Below are positions 51,276 to 60,587 of a stretch of DNA of 64,000 bases, in pieces (within the stretch, counting starts at the first letter, position 1; each line of letters opens with the position of its first letter). Both the position numbers and the translations under genes were made by a program. The notes below the pieces were generated by a model. It searched no databases. It was not told the DNA's origin and saw only the letters and a list, made by a program, of their open reading frames with translations. Source of the stretch: Candidatus Defluviibacillus avedoerensis (GTDB taxonomy: Bacteria > Pseudomonadota > Gammaproteobacteria > Burkholderiales > Burkholderiaceae_C); the NCBI GenBank assembly GCA_016703665.1, contig JADJBS010000020.1, forward strand, positions 558,001 to 622,000. Reading direction: 5' to 3'.

Positions 51276-52129
51276 AGGCGATTGAATTCACCACAGCGGA
51301 CGGCACAGTTCTGTCTGCCAGACTGTTTGAGGGCAAAGCCACGCCCGGGGCCTTGCCGGTATTGATTGGCAGTGCCCTGGCAGTTCACCAGCGCTACTAC
51401 GCTGCGTTTGCCCAGTGGTTGGCTGATCAGGGGCGTTGCGTGATGAGCTTTGACGTGCGTGGCCTGGGCGGGTCTTTGCCGCCGGGGATCAGCGTGCGCA
51501 ACGTGCAAGGCGATATGCTGACCTGGGCGCAGCAGGACTTTGCTGCAGCGGTGCAGACTTTGTGCGATCACACCGGAGCAAGCCAAGTCAACGTGATCGC
51601 GCACAGCCTGGGCTCGCACCACCCGGCCATGTGTCTGCCACCAACACAAGCCCAAGTGGCCAAGCTCGTCTCAGTGGCTGCCGGTTCCGGTTACTGGCGC
51701 AACTGGTCTGCGCCTTCGCGCAGGCTGGCACCCTTGTTGCTGCATGTGGCGGTACCCGCGCTGACACCCCTGTTTGGCTACTTCCCAGGCAAGCGTCTGG
51801 GCATGGTGGGCGACCTGCCCCAGGGCATGATCAACCAGTGGGCTGGCTGGTGCCGTCACCCGGACTTTGCCTGGGGCAAGCAGCCTGAATTGATCCGCCC
51901 GCTGATGCAGGCCGCACGCTACCCGATCAGTGCTGTGAGCTTCAGCGATGACGAAGCCATGTCGGTGACCGCAACCGAGAAATACCTGGCCGCACTACCG
52001 AACGCACCGTCCACACTGGCACTGGTGACACCCGAACAAATGGGCGTCAAACGCATTGGCCATTTAGGAGCATTTCGTACAGAGCAGCAGGCCACGTTGT
52101 GGCCGCGTCTGGCCAGCCTGCTTGCTTGA
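51272..52129 (+). CDS. Alpha/beta hydrolase (serine aminopeptidase S33-like)
   Basis: The 285-residue hydrolase has an oxyanion region LIGSALAVHQRYYAAFAQWLADQG, MSFDVRGLGGS, the nucleophile elbow IAHSLGSHHPAM (G-x-S-x-G replaced by H-S-L-G with the Ser in place) and a C-terminal His in KRIGHLGAFR. Family members hydrolyse lipids or esters. The start overlaps the reductase stop, so the two act in one unit. Substrate unknown. Confidence 0.82.
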   Translation: MKAIEFTTADGTVLSARLFEGKATPGALPVLIGSALAVHQRYYAAFAQWLADQGRCVMSFDVRGLGGSLPPGISVRNVQGDMLTWAQQDFAAAVQTLCDHTGASQVNVIAHSLGSHHPAMCLPPTQAQVAKLVSVAAGSGYWRNWSAPSRRLAPLLLHVAVPALTPLFGYFPGKRLGMVGDLPQGMINQWAGWCRHPDFAWGKQPELIRPLMQAARYPISAVSFSDDEAMSVTATEKYLAALPNAPSTLALVTPEQMGVKRIGHLGAFRTEQQATLWPRLASLLA

Positions 52130-52146
52130 CTTTGACTTGAGCTCCG

Positions 52147-52614
<468 letters not shown>

Positions 52615-52692
52615 TGCGTGATTCTGCATGCACTTTGATGGGGGGGCATCGCGGGTTTTCGCCACCTCCAAACCAGGACAGCACTGCTAGAC

Positions 52693-52705
52693 TGAAACCG
52701 TTTCA
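52693..52705. promoter_or_regulatory. 6-1-6 palindrome TGAAAC-C-GTTTCA before the Bug gene
   Basis: A perfect dyad TGAAAC-C-GTTTCA lies 18 bp before ATG 52724, where an operator would block transcription or initiation. The shape is like LacI/GalR-family operators (GAAAC..GTTTC); no such regulator is in the window. Confidence 0.5.
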
Positions 52706-52723
52706 ACCCATCACGGATCAGCC

Positions 52724-53716
52724 ATGACGCACGCCTCCCGCCGACATTTTTTGTCAACCTCAGCAGCCCTGGGTGCCAGCAGCCTTGTGCCAGCAGCTTG
52801 GGCACAAAAGAAAGACGCCAAATGGCCCGCCAAACCTATCAAAATCATTGTGGCGTTTCCACCCGGTGGTCTGACAGATGCCTATGCCCGGTTGTATGCC
52901 GAGCAGTTGACTCAGGCACTCGGTGTTCCAGCCGTGGTCGAGAACAAACCCGGTGCAGGCGCCATCATTGGCATCGACGCGGTAGTCAAGTCCCCCGCCG
53001 ATGGCTACACCCTGCTGATGACCACCTCCGGCACGGTCTGGCACAACCGGGTGCTCTACACCAAACTGCCCTACAACCTGGACAAGGATTTAACGCCGAT
53101 TGCCAACTTCCCATCCGGTCCGCTGGTGGTCGGTGTGTCTGAAAAGGTGCCCGCCAAAAACATGAAAGAGTTCATCGAGTTCGCCAAGAACAACACCACC
53201 ACCATGGGCAGCTACGCGCCTGGCGCCTACCCGCACATGGTGGCAGACCAGACCAACCGTACTGAGGGCACCAAGATTGTGACTGCCCACTACCGAGGCG
53301 AGTCACCCATGTGGGTGGATGTGGCGTCCGGCCAAGTGCAGATTGCCATCGGCAGTTACCAGGCCTTTGCCACCGTGGCAACGCGCGGGGTGCGCGCGAT
53401 TGGTGTGACAGGCAACTACCGCTCACCCAAGCTACCCGATGTGCCCACGCTGGTCGAGCAAGGCATTCAGGGCAACCTTGTACCGCTGGAAGGTGGCCTG
53501 CCGCTGATGGCACCCGCAGGCACGCCAGAGGCTGTGCTGCAGATTCTGTCTAAAGTAGCGGTAGACGGCGCCAACTCCGAGCGAGCTGTGAAGCTGCGCG
53601 AGACCTTTGGTATCCCCAACAAGCCTCAAAACCTGGCAGCCACGCGAGCCGAATGGGAGCGCGTGGTGCCCATCTGGATCAAGCTGGCCGTGGACCTGGG
53701 CATCAAGCTGGATTGA
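52724..53716 (+). CDS. Bug-family tripartite tricarboxylate transporter substrate-binding protein
   Basis: The 330-residue periplasmic protein has a twin-arginine-like signal (SRRHFLSTSAALGASSLVPAAWA). The Bug fold shows IKIIVAFPPGGLTDAYARLYAEQL, VVENKPGAGAIIGIDAVVKSPADGYTLL and YTKLPYNLDKDLTPIANF. Such proteins feed TctA/TctB permeases with carboxylates or other small acids. No tctAB is next to it, as for most of the numerous Bug genes in Burkholderiales. Ligand unknown. Confidence 0.93.
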   Translation: MTHASRRHFLSTSAALGASSLVPAAWAQKKDAKWPAKPIKIIVAFPPGGLTDAYARLYAEQLTQALGVPAVVENKPGAGAIIGIDAVVKSPADGYTLLMTTSGTVWHNRVLYTKLPYNLDKDLTPIANFPSGPLVVGVSEKVPAKNMKEFIEFAKNNTTTMGSYAPGAYPHMVADQTNRTEGTKIVTAHYRGESPMWVDVASGQVQIAIGSYQAFATVATRGVRAIGVTGNYRSPKLPDVPTLVEQGIQGNLVPLEGGLPLMAPAGTPEAVLQILSKVAVDGANSERAVKLRETFGIPNKPQNLAATRAEWERVVPIWIKLAVDLGIKLD

Positions 53717-53734
53717 GGCGGTTGGCCGCCGCAC

Positions 53735-54946
53735 TCAATCCATCAAGCTCGCGTAAACCAGATTCCTGAACAGCGGACGGTAATAATCCCGCTGGTTGGG
53801 AGCCTGGATCATCATCATGGCGTACAGGTCTTCTGCGGGATCAACAAAGAAGGTGGTCCCCGCGATGCCGCCCCAGTAATACAGGCCAGCAGAGCCCGGC
53901 ACGGGCGATATGCCCGTCGCAGTGCGCACGGCAAATCCAAGTCCAAACCCATGTCCTGGTGGCAGCAGGCTACCTGTCGCAGGAATGCTGCCCAGGTGGT
54001 CAGCCGTCATGAAATCCACAGTGCGCGAACCCAGCAGCCGCACACCGTTCAACTCTCCTTTGTTCAACATGAACTGCAAGAAGCGAGCGTAATCTGCTGC
54101 AGTGGACATCAAACCGCCGCCGCCCGCCTCCATGGCAGGCACATGGCGCGGATCAAATACGCGCATCGGAATCCCTCCATCGGGATCGTGAGCAAAGGGC
54201 TCAGCAATGCGATGATGATCTGCACTGGCGACTGAAAAATCCGTCTCGTACATACCCAGCGGATGGAGGATGGCACTGCGCAGATACTCACCCAAGGTCA
54301 TGCCGGAAATGGCCTCTACCACGCAGCCAAGCACGTCGGTGGCTCGGCTGTACTCCCAAACCGAGCCAGGCTGGTACATCAAGGGAATGGCTGCCAGCCG
54401 ACGGCTGAACTCTGCGTTGCTGAAGTCGCGAGAGTTGACCTTTGCCTGGGCATACTGCCGCTGCACTGGCGCTACGCCTAAAAACTCATAAGTCAACCCA
54501 GCCGTGTGGCGCAGCAAATCCTGCAAAGTGGCGGGCTGCTTGAGAGCTTGCAGGACAAGCTGACCATTGATCTCTTCGGCAACTTTTTGACCCGCAAACT
54601 CGGGCAGGTACTTCTCTACCGGGTCACTCAGCAGCAGTTGCCCCTGCTCCATGAGCATCATCGCAGCGACCGATACCAGTGGCTTGGTCATGGAATAGAT
54701 GCGGAAGATCGAATCTTTGGCCATAGGCGCACCTGTGGCCGGATCTAAATGACCCAAGCTCTCAAACAGGGCAATTTTTCCGCGCCGGGCAATCAAGGCC
54801 ACTGCGCCAGGCAGGCGCTGGGCATTGATTTCGTCTTGAAGCACATCCAGTAAGCGCTGGCAGCGTAACGGGTCAATACCGACATCCGCAGGATTGCAAA
54901 CAGGCAAGGGACTGGGCTTGGCACTCATACGGATCCTATCTGACAC
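53735..54946 (-). CDS. Class C beta-lactamase-like serine hydrolase (esterase/peptidase)
   Basis: The 403-residue enzyme has the SxxK motif S85-M-T-K88 in IFRIYSMTKPLVS, a YxN-like Y-S in WEYSRATDVLG and an HGFGLGF third box. The relaxed KTG box and full length suggest an EstB-type esterase or D-aminopeptidase rather than a true beta-lactamase. No signal peptide is seen, consistent with a cytosolic esterase. It follows the DUF2505 gene by 3 bp. Confidence 0.88.
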   Translation of the reverse strand: MSDRIRMSAKPSPLPVCNPADVGIDPLRCQRLLDVLQDEINAQRLPGAVALIARRGKIALFESLGHLDPATGAPMAKDSIFRIYSMTKPLVSVAAMMLMEQGQLLLSDPVEKYLPEFAGQKVAEEINGQLVLQALKQPATLQDLLRHTAGLTYEFLGVAPVQRQYAQAKVNSRDFSNAEFSRRLAAIPLMYQPGSVWEYSRATDVLGCVVEAISGMTLGEYLRSAILHPLGMYETDFSVASADHHRIAEPFAHDPDGGIPMRVFDPRHVPAMEAGGGGLMSTAADYARFLQFMLNKGELNGVRLLGSRTVDFMTADHLGSIPATGSLLPPGHGFGLGFAVRTATGISPVPGSAGLYYWGGIAGTTFFVDPAEDLYAMMMIQAPNQRDYYRPLFRNLVYASLMD

Positions 54947-54949
54947 AGA

Positions 54950-55429
54950 TTATTTGTTCTTCTTAAGGTAGTCCACCATATAGCCAAATTCGTCGGCGCA
55001 GCCCTCTTCCACCTGGCCTTGGGCAAACTTGGCAATGGTGCCGCCCAGCAACGGTATGCTGCATTTGCATTTGTGGGTAATGACGTAAACGCAGCCTTTG
55101 CCTGACGGCTTGAGTTCAAATTCGGCGCTCATGGTGACAGGCTGGCCCACGGCTTCCATGGTCAGCGTGCCGGTGCGGCTGCCATCGTTGTCAGCGCTCC
55201 ATTTTTCTTCAAATACCAGGTCAGATTCGGGTGGCATCACCTTGGCAACGATGGCGGGCAATTCGCGCTTCACACGGCGCTTCATGGTGATGGTGACGCC
55301 ACCAGTTGCCTTCTTGGCTTTGACACTGGCGCTGAGCTCGCCAAGGGCCAGGCACCGCGCTTCGAGCCATTTCGGGTCGGTCAACAAGGCAAAGACCTTT
55401 TCGACGGATGCTGCGTATTTTTGTTCCAT
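54950..55429 (-). CDS. DUF2505 domain protein (START-like lipid-binding fold)
   Basis: The 159-residue protein starts KYAASVEKVFALLTDPKWLEARCLALGE and has RRVKRELPAIVAKVMPPESDLVFEEKW and PLLGGTIAKFAQGQVEEGCADEFGYMVDYL. This is the DUF2505 pattern, a START/SRPBCC-like fold expected to hold hydrophobic ligands. It lies between aldehyde dehydrogenase and hydrolase genes, all co-directional and closely spaced, so it may handle the same lipophilic compound (inference). Confidence 0.85.
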   Translation of the reverse strand: MEQKYAASVEKVFALLTDPKWLEARCLALGELSASVKAKKATGGVTITMKRRVKRELPAIVAKVMPPESDLVFEEKWSADNDGSRTGTLTMEAVGQPVTMSAEFELKPSGKGCVYVITHKCKCSIPLLGGTIAKFAQGQVEEGCADEFGYMVDYLKKNK

Positions 55430-55453
55430 GTGGTTGCTCCTTTAGGGTTGTGA

Positions 55454-56875
55454 TTACTTGGCCATGAAGGCCAGCATGCGGTCAGCGAACTTGCCATAGG
55501 GTGGCGCCATGAACTTGAGGGCACTGAAGCGTGCCTGGTAGAACACTGGGCGCAGTTTGGAGAACGTGATAAAGCCCTCATGCCCATGATAGTGACCCAT
55601 GCCAGAGCCCCCCACACCACCAAAAGGCAGGTCGTGTTGAGCCACATGAAAGAGCGCATCGTTGACCGAAACACCGCCAGACATCACTCGGTCCAGCAGC
55701 ATCTGAACCTTGCTGCTGTTATAGCTGAAAGGATAGATCGCCAGGGGCCGGGGGCCTGCATTGATTTGAGTGACCACCGTGTCAAGTTGGGTGAAGCCCC
55801 GCAGCGGCAGGATCGGGCCAAAGATCTCGCGCTGCAGCAATATGCTGTCTTGTGGGGCATTGAGCACGATGGTAGGGTTGATCTTTCGAGTTGCGGCGTC
55901 ATAAGGTGCACCTGGCAGCAGGTTGATCAAAGTGGCACCACGCTCACGGGCATCGTCCAGAGCATGAATCAGGCGTTCAAAAGCGCGCTGGTCAATGATG
56001 GAGGTGTAGTCCACCGTCGCCATGTTGGCATACCGGGCAGGCACGATCTCTTTGGCCATTTGCACGAATTCATTGATCTTGTCCTCCGGCAACCAGGCAT
56101 GGTCTACCGTGGTGCAAATCTGCCCGGCATTGAGCAGCTTCACGTACAAAATGCGCTCTGCTGCCTTTCGCAAAGGGAAGTCGTCCAGCACGATGGCTGG
56201 AGCCTTGCCACCCAACTCCAAAGTGACAGGGCACAGGTTTTGCGCAGCCGCCGCCATGACCGATCGACCAGTTTGGCCTGAGCCCGTAAACAGCAAATGG
56301 TCAAACGGCAATTTGGAGAACTCGATGCCAACGCCCCCTGTTTCGTCAAAAAACTGTAGCTTTTCTGGCGGGAAGTAGTTGGGCATCTTCTCAATCAGCA
56401 ACCTGGCCAGATGACGTGAGTTCTCGCTCATCTTGACCATGGACCGATTACCCGCCGCCAAGATGTAACTCAGCGGCACCATGGTCAAGTTGACCGGAAA
56501 GTTCCATGGAACGATGACACCCACCACGCCCAATGGCTGCGGGATCACCTTGTTGCGTGCGCCGAAAAAATTTCGCAAATCGACAGAACGGCGCTGAGGC
56601 TTCATCCACTTTCGCAGGTGCTTGATCACATGGTCAATGCCGTCAATAGCGGGGAAGATTTCAGCCAAAAGCGTCTCATGTTTAGAGCGGTTACCGTAGT
56701 CAGCGCTGATGGCCTCACACAGGGCGGCTTTGTTCTCACGTATAAAACGTTGGAGCGTGCGAAGGTCAGCCTTACGCTCGTCGTAGCTGGGAACAGGATG
56801 GGCGAAGTAGGCAGCGCGTTGCGAGTCAAGCGCAGACTGCAACTGGGCCATCACAGGCAGATCAATAGGGTTCAT
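55454..56875 (-). CDS. Coniferyl aldehyde dehydrogenase-type enzyme
   Basis: The 473-residue ALDH has GVVGVIVPWNFPVNLTMVPLSYILAAGNRSMVKMSE, the FTGSGQTGRSVMAAAAQNL NAD site, LELGGKAP with the general-base Glu and the catalytic Cys in NAGQICTTVDH. The C terminus FGGVGGSGMGHYHGHEGFITFSK is that of the coniferyl/fatty aldehyde subgroup. It oxidises a hydrophobic aldehyde to the acid with NAD(P). First gene of a three-gene unit with DUF2505 and a serine hydrolase. Confidence 0.9.
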   Translation of the reverse strand: MNPIDLPVMAQLQSALDSQRAAYFAHPVPSYDERKADLRTLQRFIRENKAALCEAISADYGNRSKHETLLAEIFPAIDGIDHVIKHLRKWMKPQRRSVDLRNFFGARNKVIPQPLGVVGVIVPWNFPVNLTMVPLSYILAAGNRSMVKMSENSRHLARLLIEKMPNYFPPEKLQFFDETGGVGIEFSKLPFDHLLFTGSGQTGRSVMAAAAQNLCPVTLELGGKAPAIVLDDFPLRKAAERILYVKLLNAGQICTTVDHAWLPEDKINEFVQMAKEIVPARYANMATVDYTSIIDQRAFERLIHALDDARERGATLINLLPGAPYDAATRKINPTIVLNAPQDSILLQREIFGPILPLRGFTQLDTVVTQINAGPRPLAIYPFSYNSSKVQMLLDRVMSGGVSVNDALFHVAQHDLPFGGVGGSGMGHYHGHEGFITFSKLRPVFYQARFSALKFMAPPYGKFADRMLAFMAK

Positions 56876-56952
56876 GGCAGGGTCCTTTGCCGGAATATAA
56901 AGATCAGATAATGCACGCTGGCAGCCCTGCGCAATAGAGCTGCAGTCCTAAT

Positions 56953-57777
56953 TCAGCGCCCACCCAGCGCCCGGGCTTCAGCACCGCAATCCACCGTCGG
57001 TCTTGCACCTTCAGCCCGTTTCGCGGCCACCTCCTTGCGCGCAGCGCCCAACTGTGCAACAAAGTCTGCATTGCCATGAAGCTGAGCGACGACCGCAGAG
57101 CCTACGACACGTCCGGCGTCCACATCACTTTGCCAGTGGACACCACATGCCACACGGCTTTGACCAAATGCATAGCCCCGCTGAGCCAATGCATCCGCAC
57201 GGTCAGGTGACACCTCGGTCAGCACCAATCCCCAGGCCCAGCCGAGGGCGGCATGACCTGACGGAAATGAGCCGTCCTTGCGCAGCGAGGCTTCTTCAGC
57301 CGGAGTGCAGGTGGTGCCGTTTGCCTGCATGAAAGGTCGCTTGCGCGCATAGTGGTTCTTGGCCCGATAAGTTGCCAGGCCAGCATCGGCCAGTGTGCGG
57401 CGCATCAGCATGTTGAGGTGCGGAGTGCCTTCTGGCGTGATGGGCACACCCAGCGCGCACGAGAAGGCGGACGCTGCCTGCGGAAACCGCAGCTCGGCAT
57501 CCCATGCTGCTTGCTGCCATCGCTCACTATGGATGCCTTGCCGGGACGCCGCGTAGGCTGCATCGTCCGCCGCCTGCGCTGCCGTACCCAAAGCAGGAGG
57601 CCCAGGTAACAGCAACAGGCTATTGACCAGATCACTTGGCGTCAAATAGCCCGGTACAAAACCCGGACGGAGGGCCTTCAGATCTGAATCCACTGTGGTC
57701 GGCAGTGGTGTACTGCATGCGCAGAGTACAGCAGCAGCAGCAGCCACCGCCGCCAGTCGAAGCGTGGACATTTCCAT
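56953..57777 (-). CDS. PAP2-family / class A acid phosphatase lipoprotein
   Basis: The 274-residue protein has a signal peptide ending in a lipobox-like VLCAC (Cys19/21). All three phosphatase motifs are present: K140-x6-R147-P148 (KNHYARKRP), P172-S-G-H175 and S207-R-x5-H214-x3-D218. This order and length fit bacterial class A nonspecific acid phosphatases (PhoC/PhoN). It would release phosphate from organic esters in the periplasm. Confidence 0.9.
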   Translation of the reverse strand: MEMSTLRLAAVAAAAAVLCACSTPLPTTVDSDLKALRPGFVPGYLTPSDLVNSLLLLPGPPALGTAAQAADDAAYAASRQGIHSERWQQAAWDAELRFPQAASAFSCALGVPITPEGTPHLNMLMRRTLADAGLATYRAKNHYARKRPFMQANGTTCTPAEEASLRKDGSFPSGHAALGWAWGLVLTEVSPDRADALAQRGYAFGQSRVACGVHWQSDVDAGRVVGSAVVAQLHGNADFVAQLGAARKEVAAKRAEGARPTVDCGAEARALGGR

Positions 57778-57936
57778 TCAACAGCTCATTTGATCGTTGG
57801 TTGTCGATGCAACACGCCGTGGTCAGCTCAGCATCAAGGCCGTAGCTTGGACGAGTTATGCGGGCGCGTCAACGGTGTATTCCACAGGAGCCAGCACCTC
57901 GGCGACAGCTGGCCAACAGGCCCCGTGTCTGCAAGC
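57778..57936. other. Gap between PAP2 and enolase-superfamily genes
   Basis: 159 bp between two minus-strand genes. No gene, strong hairpin or known site is visible. It must hold the promoter of the phosphatase gene. Confidence 0.3.
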
Positions 57937-59049
57937 TCAGCGCAGTGGCTGGCTGAACTGGTCTGCAGCTTCAAAAGTCGGGGTGGTGCCTGCGCCGGGC
58001 TCTTGGGGCAAGACGAAATAGCCGTCCACGACCTCTGCCGGGTCGGTAAAGGCGTCCTTGATCCAGGGAATGTATTCCAGCACTTGGCAGGCAGGGTGCG
58101 CATAACTCAAATGCACATGGACTTGGCTCATGTCGCCGGCATGGGGAGCCACGGGCAATCGGTGGCTGTAGGCCATTTCGCAGACGCGCCAGACTTCAGT
58201 GATGCCGGCCATGCGGGTCACGTCGGGTTGCACCCAGTGAATGGCGTTTTGATGAAAAAATTCGGCGAACGCATCCTGGCTGTAAAGCTGCTCACCCAGC
58301 GCAATGGGAATTCGACTGGACTGGGCCAACTGGGCGTGGCCTTTAACATCGTCGTGCCACAGTGGCTCTTCAAACCAGAGCAGATCCAGACCCTCCGCAC
58401 TCTTGCAAAAACGCATGCAAGTGGGTAAATCCCATTTACCGTTGCCGTCCACGGCCAGCGTCACATCGGGACCGATGGCGCGACGCACTGCTTCCAGACG
58501 ACGTAAATCACGCTCCACCGTCGATCCTACTTTGACCTTGATGCCAGTAAAGCCCCCTTGCACGGCCCGCATGGCACCGTTGACCAGTTCTTTGTCATCA
58601 ATGCTGAGCCAGCCGACGTCTGTGTTGTAGGCGCGAACCTTGTCGCGAACCTGCCCCCCAAGCAAGCTCCACAAAGGGCGCTCGACCGCCTTGGCCTTCA
58701 AGTCCCACAACGCAATGTCAATGGCGGCCATGGCCAGCGTGGTGATCCCCGCGCGTCCCACCCATTGCATGGCCGGGTGTCGAGTCATCTTGGCCCAAAT
58801 GCGATTGACATCATTGAGGTCTTCGCCTTCCAGAAGCGGCGCGTAGCAAGTCTCAATGCACTGGGCGATCAGTTGATCGCTGGGCAGGTGCGCGTGCGTG
58901 CCCGTAAAACCATAGCCGCACAAACCGTTGCGTGTTTCAATTTCCAGGCCCACCACACCCCAGTGACTGATGGTGTGCGTGCTGTCTGCAATCTGGCTCC
59001 CGGTGACCGGAATGTGCATGATGAAAGGGTTGATGGCCTTGACGAGCAC
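57937..59049 (-). CDS. Mandelate racemase / muconate lactonizing enzyme family protein (enolase superfamily)
   Basis: The 370-residue enzyme has the MR-subgroup residues: K171-V-K173 (IKVKVG), metal ligands D201 (DGNGKWD), E227/E228 (FEEP) and E253 (LGEQ), D276 in QPDVTRMAGI and the general base H303 in PHAGDM. The KxK plus D/H dyad means proton abstraction from a carboxylate, as in mandelate racemase and acid-sugar dehydratases (rhamnonate, galactarate). The exact acid is unknown. Isolated from other sugar-acid genes in the window. Confidence 0.9.
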   Translation of the reverse strand: MLVKAINPFIMHIPVTGSQIADSTHTISHWGVVGLEIETRNGLCGYGFTGTHAHLPSDQLIAQCIETCYAPLLEGEDLNDVNRIWAKMTRHPAMQWVGRAGITTLAMAAIDIALWDLKAKAVERPLWSLLGGQVRDKVRAYNTDVGWLSIDDKELVNGAMRAVQGGFTGIKVKVGSTVERDLRRLEAVRRAIGPDVTLAVDGNGKWDLPTCMRFCKSAEGLDLLWFEEPLWHDDVKGHAQLAQSSRIPIALGEQLYSQDAFAEFFHQNAIHWVQPDVTRMAGITEVWRVCEMAYSHRLPVAPHAGDMSQVHVHLSYAHPACQVLEYIPWIKDAFTDPAEVVDGYFVLPQEPGAGTTPTFEAADQFSQPLR

Positions 59050-59286
59050 GCTGCACCTCTTACTTGCTGAAATTCAAAATAGATAGCTTGATTTGCCCAC
59101 TGGGCCTTGCATATCAAGGAACGCGCCGCGCGAACCGACGCTCAAGCTGGAGAGCGTTGATTCTGATGGATTGACCTGTTCCTGACCAGCTTGAGGCCTC
59201 ACCCTGGCCAAGTCAGTATCAATCACGCCACACTTATCCACAGCTTAGCGAAGATGGCAACAGCCAAACGGACGAAATGCAATGGG
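59050..59286. repeat. Gap with a GATAGC repeat piece and a lone DnaA-box match
   Basis: 59068-59095 reads TTCAAAATAGATAGCTTGATTTGC, a partial copy of the interspersed repeat. TTATCCACA (59234-59242) is a perfect DnaA-box consensus but single and without an AT-rich region, so no origin is proposed. The divergent gap holds no gene. Confidence 0.35.
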
Positions 59287-60513
59287 TTAGCGGCGCAAAT
59301 CGATCACGCGCACCTTGACGCTGCGTTCGCGTTGTTCGTTTGGGTACAGGTTACGAACGACCGTCAACTCCAGTGTGTTGTTGATACCCACTCGGTCCAT
59401 CTCACCCACCAAAGCGGTCATGGTACTAACGGGCCTGCCGTTGGCCGCGATGATCACGTCGCCCAACTCACCCGTGCGCTTATTGAAGGGCATCAATCCT
59501 GCCAAGGCGGCTGGGCTTTGCGCCTCTACATCGGCCAACACGACCCCACCGATACCTGCCCGCGTGGCAATGTCGGCGCGCAGTGGCGTCACACCAATCC
59601 CCGGCAAGGGGGCCCGCCCTTTGGCGATCAACTCGGGCACGATGCGGTTCACCATGTCCACCGGAATTGCAAAACTGATGCCGGCAAAGCCCGCCTGTGC
59701 ACCGCCCTGCCCAGCCTTGATGGCGGCATTGACGCCTACCAAGCGCCCGGCGCTGTCGAGCAGCGGACCGCCCGAGTTGCCAGGGTTGATGGCAGCGTCG
59801 GTCTGGATCACGCCCACCACCTCGCGGTAGGTGGTGGTGGGCAGTTCGCGATCTAACGCACTGACAACACCCTGCGTCAGGGTACGCTGCAAGCCAAACG
59901 GGTTGCCAATGGCATACACCTTTTGTCCCACGCGAATGGTGTGGCTTTCACCCAGAGGAATTGGCTTCACATCACTGCCCGGCAAGCGGCTCAGCCGGAT
60001 CACAGCCAAGTCATATTCAGGCGCCCGGCCAATGACGCTGGCCTCCAGCGGTTTACCCGCATCCATCTGCACAAAAATGCGGCGCGCGTTGTCCAGCACA
60101 TGGTTGCTGGTGACGATATGGCCCAAAGCGTCCCACAAGAACCCACTGCCCGCCGCCTGGCTGGTTTCGCGTTCAAACAGGGCATTGGTCTGCACCAGTT
60201 CGGTGGTGATGTAAGCCACGGCAGGTGCCGCGTTTTCAAACAGACTGACCACGCGCTGCTCATCGGCAGGCAAGTCGCTTCGCGGCGTGACTGCGCGCAC
60301 CTGCACAGGCGTTTCTGGCCGAGCAACGGTGCGGGACTCCTGGCGGATCGGCTCCGGTCGCGGCTCCAGGCGGGGCAACTGAACGACTTTGGGCTCGCGA
60401 AACTCGCGGGGAAACTCAGGCCGAACAGAAATTGGCTGAGCCCTGGCGCCTGGATAAGCAGTCGATGCAATCAAACAGCACACAGCAACGGTGCGCAATG
60501 TGGGGAAGGCCAT
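59287..60513 (-). CDS. HtrA/DegQ-like trypsin-fold serine protease with PDZ domain
   Basis: 408 residues from ATG 60513 (MAFPTLRTVAVCCLIASTAYPGARA, a Sec signal). A Pro/Arg-rich segment (about 30-85) precedes a protease domain with His138 (TSNHVLD), Asp168 (YDLAVI) and Ser247 (GNSGGPL). A single PDZ (about 310-400) ends with VIAANGRPVSTMTALVGEMD. Such periplasmic proteases clear misfolded envelope proteins. The longer start at 60708 would lie inside the upstream acyl-CoA ligase gene. Confidence 0.9.
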   Translation of the reverse strand: MAFPTLRTVAVCCLIASTAYPGARAQPISVRPEFPREFREPKVVQLPRLEPRPEPIRQESRTVARPETPVQVRAVTPRSDLPADEQRVVSLFENAAPAVAYITTELVQTNALFERETSQAAGSGFLWDALGHIVTSNHVLDNARRIFVQMDAGKPLEASVIGRAPEYDLAVIRLSRLPGSDVKPIPLGESHTIRVGQKVYAIGNPFGLQRTLTQGVVSALDRELPTTTYREVVGVIQTDAAINPGNSGGPLLDSAGRLVGVNAAIKAGQGGAQAGFAGISFAIPVDMVNRIVPELIAKGRAPLPGIGVTPLRADIATRAGIGGVVLADVEAQSPAALAGLMPFNKRTGELGDVIIAANGRPVSTMTALVGEMDRVGINNTLELTVVRNLYPNEQRERSVKVRVIDLRR

Positions 60514-60587
60514 CAGGTGTTCAGACAGGGGAGGACAAGGAGGAAAAGCCGCCAATGTTAGCGCCACCGCCCGAAATATCGCCAAAC

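Noticed and set aside
59234..59242. TTATCCACA DnaA-box match
   Set aside because: Single site, no cluster, no AT-rich unwinding region, no dnaA or dnaN nearby; not an origin.
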